From Trueperaceae bacterium (lineage in GTDB: Bacteria; Deinococcota; Deinococci; Deinococcales; Trueperaceae): a DNA stretch of 64,000 nucleotides. The stretch spans positions 1-64,000 of the forward strand of contig JAMLIB010000003.1 in the NCBI GenBank assembly GCA_023954415.1, read 5' to 3'. The first letter of the stretch is position 1. Each line of letters opens with the position of its first letter. The position numbers and the translations under genes were made by a program. Under the pieces are notes generated by a model. That model did not search any database and was not told where the DNA came from. It worked only from the letters and a program-made list of their open reading frames with translations. Positions 1 through 7,486 of this stretch are shown piece after piece.

Positions 1-98
1 TCGTCGGCGTGCAGGCGCCTGTACTCGTCGACGGCTTCGTCGCGCAGGCCGATCACCATGCCTACGCGCTGGACCTTACGCTCACCGGGTTCGGGCAT
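1..98 (-). CDS. L-rhamnose mutarotase-like protein, 5' part only
   Basis: The first 32 codons run off the left edge. The translation contains QRVGMVIGLRD followed by EYRRLHAD, the N-terminal strand and helix signature of the L-rhamnose mutarotase (RhaM, DUF718) family, which interconverts anomers of L-rhamnose and related 6-deoxy sugars in the cytoplasm. The start is the ATG at 98, preceded by a clear AGGAGG about 7 bases upstream. The catalytic His and Trp residues lie outside the window, so only family membership can be claimed. A sugar ABC transporter lies at the other end of the window, too far away to link. Confidence 0.8.
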   Translation of the reverse strand, partial: MPEPGERKVQRVGMVIGLRDEAVDEYRRLHAD

Positions 99-220
99 GC
101 TGGTCCTCCTGTGGTCGGGCGTCGAGCCTGATCGAACCATGCCGAGCGCGACCCCGCCGCTCGCGCCGAGCTCCCCCTCTCTACCGGCGCCGCTCTTCGC
201 GTTCCCGGGCGCAGGGTGGT

Positions 221-1420
221 CTACTCCGTCGCTCCGACGTACCTGGCCCTCGGCCGTATCACCCGGTCAGACGTGTACTGCTCCATCACATGCGCGATGA
301 TGCCGGCGGTTCGACCTATCGCGACCAACCCGTGGATCGCGTCTTGGGGTAGACCTAGTATCGGCTCCGACACCGCTAGCGCGAAGTCCACGCGCGGGTG
401 CTCGTGCGAGGCTAGCTCTATCAGCCTGGACGTTTCCTGGAGAAGAGGGTAGTGCTTCGTCCCGGAGAGGTTGTCCATCAGCGTCAGCACCCGCGGATCT
501 GGCCCGGCGTAAAGGCGGCGGTACGGGTTGTGTACGCCGGGGATGTTGCCGCTGCGGCGCAGGTAGCGCCGGATCACGGTCTCCGGGTCACCCGTGGCTA
601 TCACCTCGTTGAAGAAGGCCTTGGCCTCCGACACCTGGCCGAAGAGGTGGCGGTACCCCTGTAAGGAAGCCAGACCGGCCATCAACGATTGATAGAGGGT
701 CGCGCCCGCGCTGGCGGCACAGCGCGCGGTGAACGTGGCGATGTTCAGTTCATGGTCGGCGACCACGATCAGCAGGGTCTCCAGTCGTTTCCGATCGGCT
801 TCCCATGCGCTAGCGAGGGTCGAGCTGACGCTACCGTGGTACGTGCGCCCAGTGCTCAGATAGACGAGGTAGAGCATCAACTCGATGGCACTCGGTGTCA
901 ACAGTGCTGCCGTCGTACCGTAGGCCCGTAGGTTCCGGTGCTCGAGGACGGGGAGGATGGTCTGCATGCGCTCGATCGGTGTCATGCTCTCGTCCAACCG
1001 ATCGACGAGCGTGAGGTCGATGTCTCCCAGCCACTGCTCCCGGGGTGGGGGCAGCTGGTCGCCTTGCCGGTCGCCTGTCCACAGGAACTGAGCGACCTGC
1101 TCGAAGCAGAAGTTGCGCGACAGCTCGCGTGAGCTGATCCCCCGGTACGAATGCTCCGTCTCGGTGATCTGGGATATCGCCGTGGTCAGGATCGGCGTGC
1201 CGAACTCGATGACCTCGGTCGCGGCCCGATCGGGGTCTTTGCGAAAGCTGGTCCTATGCTTGAACGCCAACAACTCCCCCTTGTGGTACACGCGCGCGCG
1301 GCTGCGTGGCGAGACCGCTCTGGAGTGCAGCATGCCGCGGCTGACGTACGAGTAGAGCGTGGCCTTGCTGACACCGAGGAGCTCGGCCGCCTCGTCTGCG
1401 CTCAGGCTGTCGTCGTTCAT
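221..1420 (-). CDS. HTH-citrate synthase-like protein, probably a regulator
   Basis: Residues about 5-55 form an excisionase/MerR-type helix-turn-helix (AAELLGVSKATLYSYVSRG). The rest is a citrate synthase fold with DHELNIATF, a GVHNPYRRL segment and DPR, and VDF for the catalytic Asp. The segment matching the catalytic GPLHGGA loop reads ASLQGYRH, so the first catalytic His is replaced by Gln. Condensation activity is therefore doubtful, and acyl-CoA or oxoacid sensing is an inference. I chose the ATG at 1420 because a TACCCT box lies 5 bases before it; an in-frame ATG at 1444 would add eight residues. It is divergent from the cassette 1 operon and shares a dyad-bearing promoter region with it. 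Confidence 0.8.
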   Translation of the reverse strand: MNDDSLSADEAAELLGVSKATLYSYVSRGMLHSRAVSPRSRARVYHKGELLAFKHRTSFRKDPDRAATEVIEFGTPILTTAISQITETEHSYRGISSRELSRNFCFEQVAQFLWTGDRQGDQLPPPREQWLGDIDLTLVDRLDESMTPIERMQTILPVLEHRNLRAYGTTAALLTPSAIELMLYLVYLSTGRTYHGSVSSTLASAWEADRKRLETLLIVVADHELNIATFTARCAASAGATLYQSLMAGLASLQGYRHLFGQVSEAKAFFNEVIATGDPETVIRRYLRRSGNIPGVHNPYRRLYAGPDPRVLTLMDNLSGTKHYPLLQETSRLIELASHEHPRVDFALAVSEPILGLPQDAIHGLVAIGRTAGIIAHVMEQYTSDRVIRPRARYVGATE

Positions 1421-1506
1421 GGCACAGGGTACCAGAAAACGCATGGATCACTTGATCATCAATCAAGATTGACAGCACTTCTGGGCCGGTGCAATCCTCT
1501 CGCAAC
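1421..1506. promoter_or_regulatory. Divergent promoter region with dyad CTTGAT-N5-ATCAAG
   Basis: The dyad occupies 1451-1456 and 1462-1467. To its right, TTGACA (1469-1474) is followed after 18 bases by AATCCT (1493-1498), 8 bases before the ATG at 1507. To its left, on the minus strand, TACCCT (1431-1426) precedes the ATG at 1420 by 5 bases. The dyad sits between the two promoters, next to one -35 box and over the expected -35 of the other. It suits autoregulation plus control of the transport operon. Confidence 0.5.
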
Positions 1507-2490
1507 ATGCAAGCCAACATGCACGCGACAAACTTGATGTTCGGTGCTCGTCGCCTGGCTAACGAGGTGGCAGGCGTAGAAGCGGGCGAGAGGGCGTTGG
1601 TGATCATCGATTCGGCGACGGACGAGAGCATCGCTGCGGCCCTTGAAGCAGCCCTTCAGGAGGTCGGTGCCGAGGTCACGGTGTTGGGCACCGAGCGCGC
1701 CAAGACCGACTCCGGCGAACCGCCCCCGGAGGTCGCACGGGCGATGGTTACGGCTGACGTCGTGTTCCTCGCCGTGCAAGTGTCCCTCACCCACACCGAG
1801 GCGGTGAAGGCGGTCTGCGCCTCGGGCGGGCGTGTGGCAGCCCTGACGCAGTGGGTGCCGGAGATGCTCGTAGGCGGTGGCATCGAGGCCGACTTCCGCG
1901 CCATCGAACCGACCGTCCTGCGCATGGCGGCGATCTGGGACGAGGGCTCCAGCGTGCGGGTGACGAGTGAGGCGGGCACCGACATCACGTTGAACATCGA
2001 GGGCCGGTTCGGTACCCCCCATGCCAAGACCGGCGTGGTCCGGCCGGGGACGTTCCACCCGATACCCGACATCGAGTCGCCCGTATCACCCGTCACGGGC
2101 GACGGCATCATCGTCTGTGACGCGAGCATCCCCTACCTTGGCATCGGGGTGTTGACGGAGCCCGTGACCTTGATCGTGCGAGGCGGCAAGGTGGTCGACA
2201 TCTCCGGCGGCTGGGCGGCCGACCGCGTACGGGGTTCCTGGCAGGCGCTGGAAGATCCGAACGTCTACAACCTCGCCGAGATCGGCATCGGCATGAACCC
2301 GCACTGCCGTCTTACGGGTCGCATGCTGGAGGACGAGGGGGTCGCCACCACCTGCCACTTCGGCATAGGGACCAGCAACACCTTGGGTGGGACCATCAAG
2401 GCCAAGTGCCACTACGACTTCATCGTCCAGCACCCCACCATCTCCGTCGACGGCCGCGTGGTGATGGACGCCGGCTCACTTCACGTGTGA
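1507..2490 (+). CDS. M29 aminopeptidase / NicX-family metallo-hydrolase
   Basis: The sequence matches the family shared by clan M29 (AmpS-like) aminopeptidases and 2,5-dihydroxypyridine dioxygenase NicX, with the late NLAEIGIGMNP, HFGIG and AKCHYD motifs. Candidate metal ligands are Glu258, His284, His302 and Asp304 counting from the ATG at 1507. NicX has His where this protein has Glu258, so the ligand set looks more like the M29 peptidases than the ring-cleaving enzyme. At 327 residues it is short for M29 (about 400). It is likely cytoplasmic and first in cassette 1, 16 bases before the permease gene. The start is uncertain: GTG 1489, ATG 1519 and ATG 1534 are in frame and no Shine-Dalgarno is visible. 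Confidence 0.75.
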   Translation: MQANMHATNLMFGARRLANEVAGVEAGERALVIIDSATDESIAAALEAALQEVGAEVTVLGTERAKTDSGEPPPEVARAMVTADVVFLAVQVSLTHTEAVKAVCASGGRVAALTQWVPEMLVGGGIEADFRAIEPTVLRMAAIWDEGSSVRVTSEAGTDITLNIEGRFGTPHAKTGVVRPGTFHPIPDIESPVSPVTGDGIIVCDASIPYLGIGVLTEPVTLIVRGGKVVDISGGWAADRVRGSWQALEDPNVYNLAEIGIGMNPHCRLTGRMLEDEGVATTCHFGIGTSNTLGGTIKAKCHYDFIVQHPTISVDGRVVMDAGSLHV

Positions 2491-2506
2491 GTAGGTAGGA
2501 GGAGAG

Positions 2507-3418
2507 ATGGCCATGCCCCCAGCCGAGTTGGGCGTTCCCCAAGCGAGGACGGCGCGCTCCCGTTCCGCCGTCAGCGCCTTGCTGAGGCAGTTCGCCAGGA
2601 GCAGAACGGCTGTCATGGGGCTGGTCATCTTCTCTGTGATCGTGCTTGTCTCGGTCTTCGCACCCTTCATCGCTACACATCCACCGCAGCAGATCGTGCC
2701 GGCCGAGAGGCTGCAGGCTCCCTCCAGAAGCCATCTGCTAGGCACCGACAACCTAGGCAGGGACGTCTTCAGCCGCGTCGTGTACGGGGGGCGCACGTCG
2801 TTGTCCATAGCCGCCGTCGTAGTGGTGATCACCGGTGTTATCGGCACGGCGCTGGGCCTCATCTCGGGTTTCTATCGGCGCATCGACGGCGTCCTGATGC
2901 GGTTCATGGATGGCCTGATGGCGATCCCAACGCTGCTCCTGGCGATCGCCCTCATCGGCGTGCTCGGCCCCAACTCGGTCAACCTCGTCATCGCGCTCAG
3001 CGTCGTGTACGTCCCACGGGTCGCCCGCATCGCCAGAGCCACGACCTTGCAGGTCCGAGGTCTCAGCTACGTCGAGGCGGCCCGTGCCTTGGGCGGCCTC
3101 GACCGCCGCCTCGTGTTTCGCCACATCGCCCCGAACGCACTGGGTTCGATCAACGTGCAGCTGACGTTCGTCTTCGCGTACGCGGTCTTATCCGAGGCCG
3201 CGTTGAGCTTCCTGGGAGTGGGCGCGCCACCGGAGGTCCCGACGTGGGGCAACATCCTCAGCGAGGGCCGGGCTTACATGATCCTGTCCCCATGGATCGC
3301 GTTCTACCCCGGCGTGGCGATCATGCTCACCGTGCTGGGCCTGAACCTGATGGGAGACGGCTTGCGTGACCTCCTCGACCCGCGACTGGTCCGCGGCACG
3401 GGAGGAGGTGGGGGCTGA
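2507..3418 (+). CDS. Peptide ABC transporter permease, DppC type
   Basis: Inner-membrane permease of the oligopeptide/dipeptide family. An N-terminal cytoplasmic stretch is followed by a first membrane segment (VMGLVIFSVIVLVSVFA), the DppC-specific LLGTDNLGRDVFSR motif, then five more hydrophobic segments. The ATPase-contact EAA loop is visible as EAARALGG. The C-terminal GDGLRDLLDPR is typical. The start follows TAGGAGGAG. Order in this operon is hydrolase, DppC, SBP, DppB, M20 peptidase, which splits the usual DppB-DppC pair. No DppD or DppF ATPase is encoded nearby. Confidence 0.93.
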   Translation: MAMPPAELGVPQARTARSRSAVSALLRQFARSRTAVMGLVIFSVIVLVSVFAPFIATHPPQQIVPAERLQAPSRSHLLGTDNLGRDVFSRVVYGGRTSLSIAAVVVVITGVIGTALGLISGFYRRIDGVLMRFMDGLMAIPTLLLAIALIGVLGPNSVNLVIALSVVYVPRVARIARATTLQVRGLSYVEAARALGGLDRRLVFRHIAPNALGSINVQLTFVFAYAVLSEAALSFLGVGAPPEVPTWGNILSEGRAYMILSPWIAFYPGVAIMLTVLGLNLMGDGLRDLLDPRLVRGTGGGGG

Positions 3419-3561
3419 TGTGAGGCGTGAGACGGCGGTTCCGGGCGGCCGAGCCGATATGCGGGAACCAGAAGAAGCGCCGATGGCCTCAACCACGACG
3501 GATCGACACCACGCGGTAACGACCACCCCAGCTAGCGATTCGCGGGAACGAAGGGAAAGCG

Positions 3562-5232
3562 ATGAAAGCAGCATCTAGCCCACCCACACTACGCACGACG
3601 GCCAGCGGGTTGCCGGGCCGGGCCGTCCTCTTCCGCCTCAGGCTCCTGATCGCGGTCTGCGCGCTGGCCTGTACTTGGGCTCTCGCGCAGCCGCCGCAGC
3701 GACTCATCGACTACGCCGCTGCCGTCGGCGTTCATCCGGAAGACCCACGCATCCCGAACGTCGGAACGCCGCGCTTCGGCGGGGTCTTCACCTACGCGCA
3801 TAATGAGACCTTGGCGTCGCTCGACGCTCACAAGAGCGCGGCGGCTACCACCGTGACGCTGAACATCCATTTCGCCGAGGGCCTGTTCGCGCTCGACGCC
3901 ACCGGGACCAGCCGACCCGATCTGGTGGACAGCTACACCGTCAGCGATGACGGCACCGTCTACACCTTCTCCTTGCGTCAGGGGGTTCCGTTCCACAACG
4001 GTGAGATCCTCGGTGCCGCCGACGTGGTCGCGTCGCTGCAGCGCTGGTTCGGCGGAACGTTGGGCAGCCAGGCCGCGCGCTACATCAGCGAGCTCAACGT
4101 CGTGGACCAGTACACCGTGGAGATGGTGCTCACCGAGCCATACCCCTTCATCATCTACCAGCTCACCGTGCCCCAGACCAGCGGGGCGTACATCTACCCT
4201 CGCTCACAGATCGAGGCGGTGGGCGACGGGACCATCGACACGCCGATCGCCACCGGACCCTACTACGTGGCCGACGTCCGAGAAGGCGACTACGTGCGCT
4301 TGGTGCGCTTCGACGACTACGTAGGACGCGTCGAGCCCCCCTCCGGTTTCGCGGGTGGCAGAGTCGCGTACCTAGACGAGATCATCATCCAGACGGTCCC
4401 CGACGCCATCGTTCGCATGGCCGGTGTCGAGACGGGGCAGTTCGACAAGGCGCACAACGCCACCAACGACATGTACTCGCTGTACGCCAACCGTCCTGAC
4501 ATCAGGCCCCGTATCGCGATGGGCAGCTTCGCCACCGCGCAGTTCAACAAACGCCAAGGTCCGATGACTGACCAGCGGCTACGCCTGGCGTTCAACTACG
4601 CGATCGACGTGCGCCAGATCGTGGCGGCTGCCGGACCGCCCGAGTTCACCGAGGCCAACTCCTCGTTGGCGCCGCGGGACGATCCTTGGTACACCCCCGT
4701 GGGCGAGGAGGTATACCTCGGCTACGACCCCGAGTACGCGAGGGCCCTGCTGGCCGAGGCCGGATACAACGGCGAGCCGATCAGATGGTTGGTCGACCCG
4801 TCCGTGGCGTCCTACTACACCTCGGCCCAGGTAGCCGTGCCGATGCTCGAAGCGGTCGGCTTCAACATCCAGTTGGTGCCGATGGATGCGGCCACGCTCC
4901 GCACCATGCGCAACGACGAGACGGCGTACGAGGTCTACGCCCAGGGGCTCGGGTGGCGTGCCGACCCTGCGGCGCTGACCAACCTCTCAGACAGCAATCC
5001 GGGCTGGTGGGTCACCGAAGAGAAGACCCGCATCCTGGAGGCGATGAGGCTCGAGCAGGACTTCGATAAGCGCTACGCCCTCTGGGAGGAGTTGCACGCG
5101 CACATGTATGACTACATGCCTGCAGTGAAGTTCGAGACCTTCGGATCGCTGAGCCTGGAGCGCGCTGCCTACAGTGGGGCCTTCCAGGCCTGGGCCTACG
5201 TCGACTTCATCAACACCTGGCTGAACGACTGA
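3562..5232 (+). CDS. ABC transporter substrate-binding protein, family 5
   Basis: A 556-residue extracytoplasmic solute-binding protein of the SBP_bac_5 (DppA/OppA) family. The N-terminus has a long basic leader, a hydrophobic core and an ALA-Q signal peptidase I site near residue 43. Family marks are SYTVSDDGTVYTFSLRQGV, PFHNGEI and the RLAFNYAIDV segment. No lipobox is seen. The start has AAGGGA upstream. The 143 bases before it hold no recognisable gene. The ligand cannot be read from sequence; the flanking M29-like and M20 hydrolases suggest a peptide or N-acyl amino acid. A strong hairpin follows the stop codon. Confidence 0.92.
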   Translation: MKAASSPPTLRTTASGLPGRAVLFRLRLLIAVCALACTWALAQPPQRLIDYAAAVGVHPEDPRIPNVGTPRFGGVFTYAHNETLASLDAHKSAAATTVTLNIHFAEGLFALDATGTSRPDLVDSYTVSDDGTVYTFSLRQGVPFHNGEILGAADVVASLQRWFGGTLGSQAARYISELNVVDQYTVEMVLTEPYPFIIYQLTVPQTSGAYIYPRSQIEAVGDGTIDTPIATGPYYVADVREGDYVRLVRFDDYVGRVEPPSGFAGGRVAYLDEIIIQTVPDAIVRMAGVETGQFDKAHNATNDMYSLYANRPDIRPRIAMGSFATAQFNKRQGPMTDQRLRLAFNYAIDVRQIVAAAGPPEFTEANSSLAPRDDPWYTPVGEEVYLGYDPEYARALLAEAGYNGEPIRWLVDPSVASYYTSAQVAVPMLEAVGFNIQLVPMDAATLRTMRNDETAYEVYAQGLGWRADPAALTNLSDSNPGWWVTEEKTRILEAMRLEQDFDKRYALWEELHAHMYDYMPAVKFETFGSLSLERAAYSGAFQAWAYVDFINTWLND

Positions 5233-5241
5233 CACGCCGAG

Positions 5242-5274
5242 CGTGCCCGCTCCCCCGCACGGGGAGCGGGCACG
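5242..5274 (+). terminator. Hairpin after the cassette 1 SBP gene
   Basis: A perfect 14-bp stem (5242-5255 with 5261-5274) closes a CGCAC loop. There is no T-run after it, so it may be a partial terminator or an mRNA 3'-end stabiliser that keeps SBP mRNA above permease mRNA. The permease gene downstream has the same orientation. Confidence 0.7.
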
Positions 5275-5320
5275 TCTTCCGCCGCTACCGGGGTTCCACG
5301 TGGAGAGCTGCTGAGATCAG

Positions 5321-6265
5321 ATGAGCGTGTACTTGCTACGTCGCCTCGTGGCGCTGCTACCGGTCCTTGCCGTGGTCGGCCTCGTCGGGTTCAGCCTCGT
5401 GCATCTCGCGCCGGGCGACCCAGCTGCGACTCTTGTCGGCGACGACGCGTCCGAAGAGGTCCTGCAGCAGATGCGCGAGCGTCTCGGCCTCGACCGGCCG
5501 CTGGGAACCCAGTTCTTCACGTGGGTGGGTAACGCCATCACGGGCAACCTGGGAACCTCGCTATACACCGGACGTCAGGTCCTGCCGAGCATCGTCTCGC
5601 GGCTCGAGCCTACGCTGATGCTCACCGCCATGAGCCTCGTGGTCGCCCTCCTCAATGGTGTGGTCGCGGGCGCCGCCAGCGCCATCTATCGCAACACCGT
5701 GCTCGACCAGGCCGTTCTCGTGGTCTCGCTGTTCGCGGCCGCGATGCCTAGCTTCTGGCTCGGCATCAACCTGATCCTGCTCTTCTCGGTGACCCTGAGG
5801 CTCTTCCCTGTCGCGGGGTACGTCCCACTCTCACAAGGACTGCTCGGAACCGTCCACTCCCTGATGCTGCCGGCCCTCGCGCTCGGCTTGAGCCAGGCCG
5901 CGATCATCACTCGCATGACCCGCACGACCATGCTCGAGGTGCTCGGGCTCGACTTCGTGCGCACCGCCAAGGCCAAAGGGCTCAGACAGCGGTCGGTGAT
6001 CTTCCGCCACGCTCTGCGCAACGCCCTGGTCTCGATCGTCACCGTCGTCGGCGTGGCGGTCACCGTACTGCTCAGCGGCTCCATCGTGGTCGAGAGCGTG
6101 TTCGGCCTTCCCGGCCTCGGACGCATGATGATCGAGGCCGTGCAGAGGCGCGACTACCCCGTCATCCAAGGGATGCTCGTCTTCGTGGCCGGGGTCAACG
6201 TGATCGTGAACCTGGTCGTCGACATCCTCTACGTGTTCATCGATCCACGTATCGAGTACGTGTAG
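5321..6265 (+). CDS. Peptide ABC transporter permease, DppB type
   Basis: Starts with the typical DppB N-terminus (MSVYLLRRLVALLPVL) and the LAPGDPA motif after the first membrane helix. The RLGLDRPL segment, six hydrophobic helices, the EAA-type FVRTAKAKGL loop and the C-terminal DILYVFIDPRIEYV all fit the family (314 residues, normal length). It pairs with the DppC at 2507-3418 to form the membrane channel for the SBP at 3562-5232. It lies 88 bases after that gene, beyond the hairpin, and 46 bases before the M20 peptidase gene. Confidence 0.93.
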   Translation: MSVYLLRRLVALLPVLAVVGLVGFSLVHLAPGDPAATLVGDDASEEVLQQMRERLGLDRPLGTQFFTWVGNAITGNLGTSLYTGRQVLPSIVSRLEPTLMLTAMSLVVALLNGVVAGAASAIYRNTVLDQAVLVVSLFAAAMPSFWLGINLILLFSVTLRLFPVAGYVPLSQGLLGTVHSLMLPALALGLSQAAIITRMTRTTMLEVLGLDFVRTAKAKGLRQRSVIFRHALRNALVSIVTVVGVAVTVLLSGSIVVESVFGLPGLGRMMIEAVQRRDYPVIQGMLVFVAGVNVIVNLVVDILYVFIDPRIEYV

Positions 6266-6311
6266 GCCGTACGGACCTCCCGTTCGGCGTGCCCCGAAGG
6301 AGAGTCACCAG

Positions 6312-7445
6312 ATGAGCAGGATCCTGAGCTACTTCCAGGAGCGCAAGGGCGCTCTCATCGACGGTCTGCGGCAGATGGTCGAGATCGAGTCGCCGACCCT
6401 CGAGCCGCAGCGCGTGAACGCCATGGGAGAGCATGTCAAGGAGAGGCTGCGCTCACTGGGGGCCAGCGTGGAGGTCGACACGCAGACCGAACGCGGTCAC
6501 AACGTGATAGGCAGGTTCGGGGACCCGGCCATGGGCGATCCGGTCCTGATGATCGGGCATACGGACACGGTATGGAAGGTGGGGACCCTCGAGGAGCGCC
6601 CGTTCCGTGTGGACGGCAACCGCGCCTTCGGGCCCGGAGCCGCAGACATGAAGTCGGGCTTGATCATCATGCTCGCCGTCCTGGAGGCCATCAACGACCT
6701 CCAGCTTCCGCTGCCCAAGCCCCTGACCCTGATCTTCAACTCCGACGAGGAGATGCAGAGCCTCTACTCGCGCGAGCTGATCGAGAAGGAGGCCCGCAAG
6801 AGCTTCTGCTCGCTGGCCTTCGAAGGTACCCGCGACCTTAACGCCTTCACCACCAGCCGTAAGGCGTCGGGCCGCTTCACGGTGCGGGCGAAGGGTAAGT
6901 CTGCGCATGCGGCCAGCGGTCTGAGGGAGGGTGTCAACGCCATAGAGGAGCTGGCCCACCAGGTCACCAAGGTTCAGGGATTGACGGATTTCGGCACCGG
7001 AACCACCATCAACGTCGGCACTATCGCGGGGGGTGACAGGCCGAACATCATCCCGGACTGGGCCGAGATGGTGCTCAGTGTGCGTGCGGTCACCACCGGG
7101 GAGATGGGACGCATCGAGCAGGTTCTCAGGAGCCTCGAACCGCACTTGGCAGGTGCCGAGATCTCGGTCTCGGGCGGCTTCCATCGCCCACCTCTCGAGG
7201 AGACGGAGGCCAGTAAGCGGTTGCTCGGGCGGCTGCGCGAGGTGGCCTCCGAGTTTGGCATCGATGCTAGAGGTGAGCTAGGTGGAGGCGCCGGCGATGC
7301 GAACCTCACGTCTGCAGTCGGTTGCCCTTCGATCGACAGCATGGGCGCGGTCGGGTTCGGCGCGCACAGCGTGGACGAGCACATCCTCATCGACGAGCTA
7401 CCGGCTCGAGCGGCGGTCGCAACGCGGTTCATCACGTCCTTGTGA
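6312..7445 (+). CDS. M20 family metallopeptidase (CPG2-like)
   Basis: A 377-residue cytoplasmic di-zinc peptidase of the M20A/carboxypeptidase G2 type, which removes C-terminal amino acids or deacylates N-acyl amino acids. All expected residues are visible: GHTDT with His83 and Asp85, bridging Asp112 in ADMKSG, catalytic Glu146-Glu147 in SDEEM, Glu171, and a C-terminal His in GFGAHSVDEH. His199 in the dimerisation domain (KSAHAASG) completes the site. The start follows GAAGGAG. It is last in cassette 1 and probably processes the imported solute. It is convergent with the S9 peptidase, 41 bases apart. Confidence 0.92.
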   Translation: MSRILSYFQERKGALIDGLRQMVEIESPTLEPQRVNAMGEHVKERLRSLGASVEVDTQTERGHNVIGRFGDPAMGDPVLMIGHTDTVWKVGTLEERPFRVDGNRAFGPGAADMKSGLIIMLAVLEAINDLQLPLPKPLTLIFNSDEEMQSLYSRELIEKEARKSFCSLAFEGTRDLNAFTTSRKASGRFTVRAKGKSAHAASGLREGVNAIEELAHQVTKVQGLTDFGTGTTINVGTIAGGDRPNIIPDWAEMVLSVRAVTTGEMGRIEQVLRSLEPHLAGAEISVSGGFHRPPLEETEASKRLLGRLREVASEFGIDARGELGGGAGDANLTSAVGCPSIDSMGAVGFGAHSVDEHILIDELPARAAVATRFITSL

Positions 7446-7486
7446 GCTGACTGCGAGGTTCGTTCCGCCTGGCCGGCCGATCTCCG

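Noticed and set aside
1507-2490. NicX-type dihydroxypyridine dioxygenase
   Set aside because: The first iron-ligand His is Glu here and no pyridine-pathway genes are present; an M29-like hydrolase is preferred.
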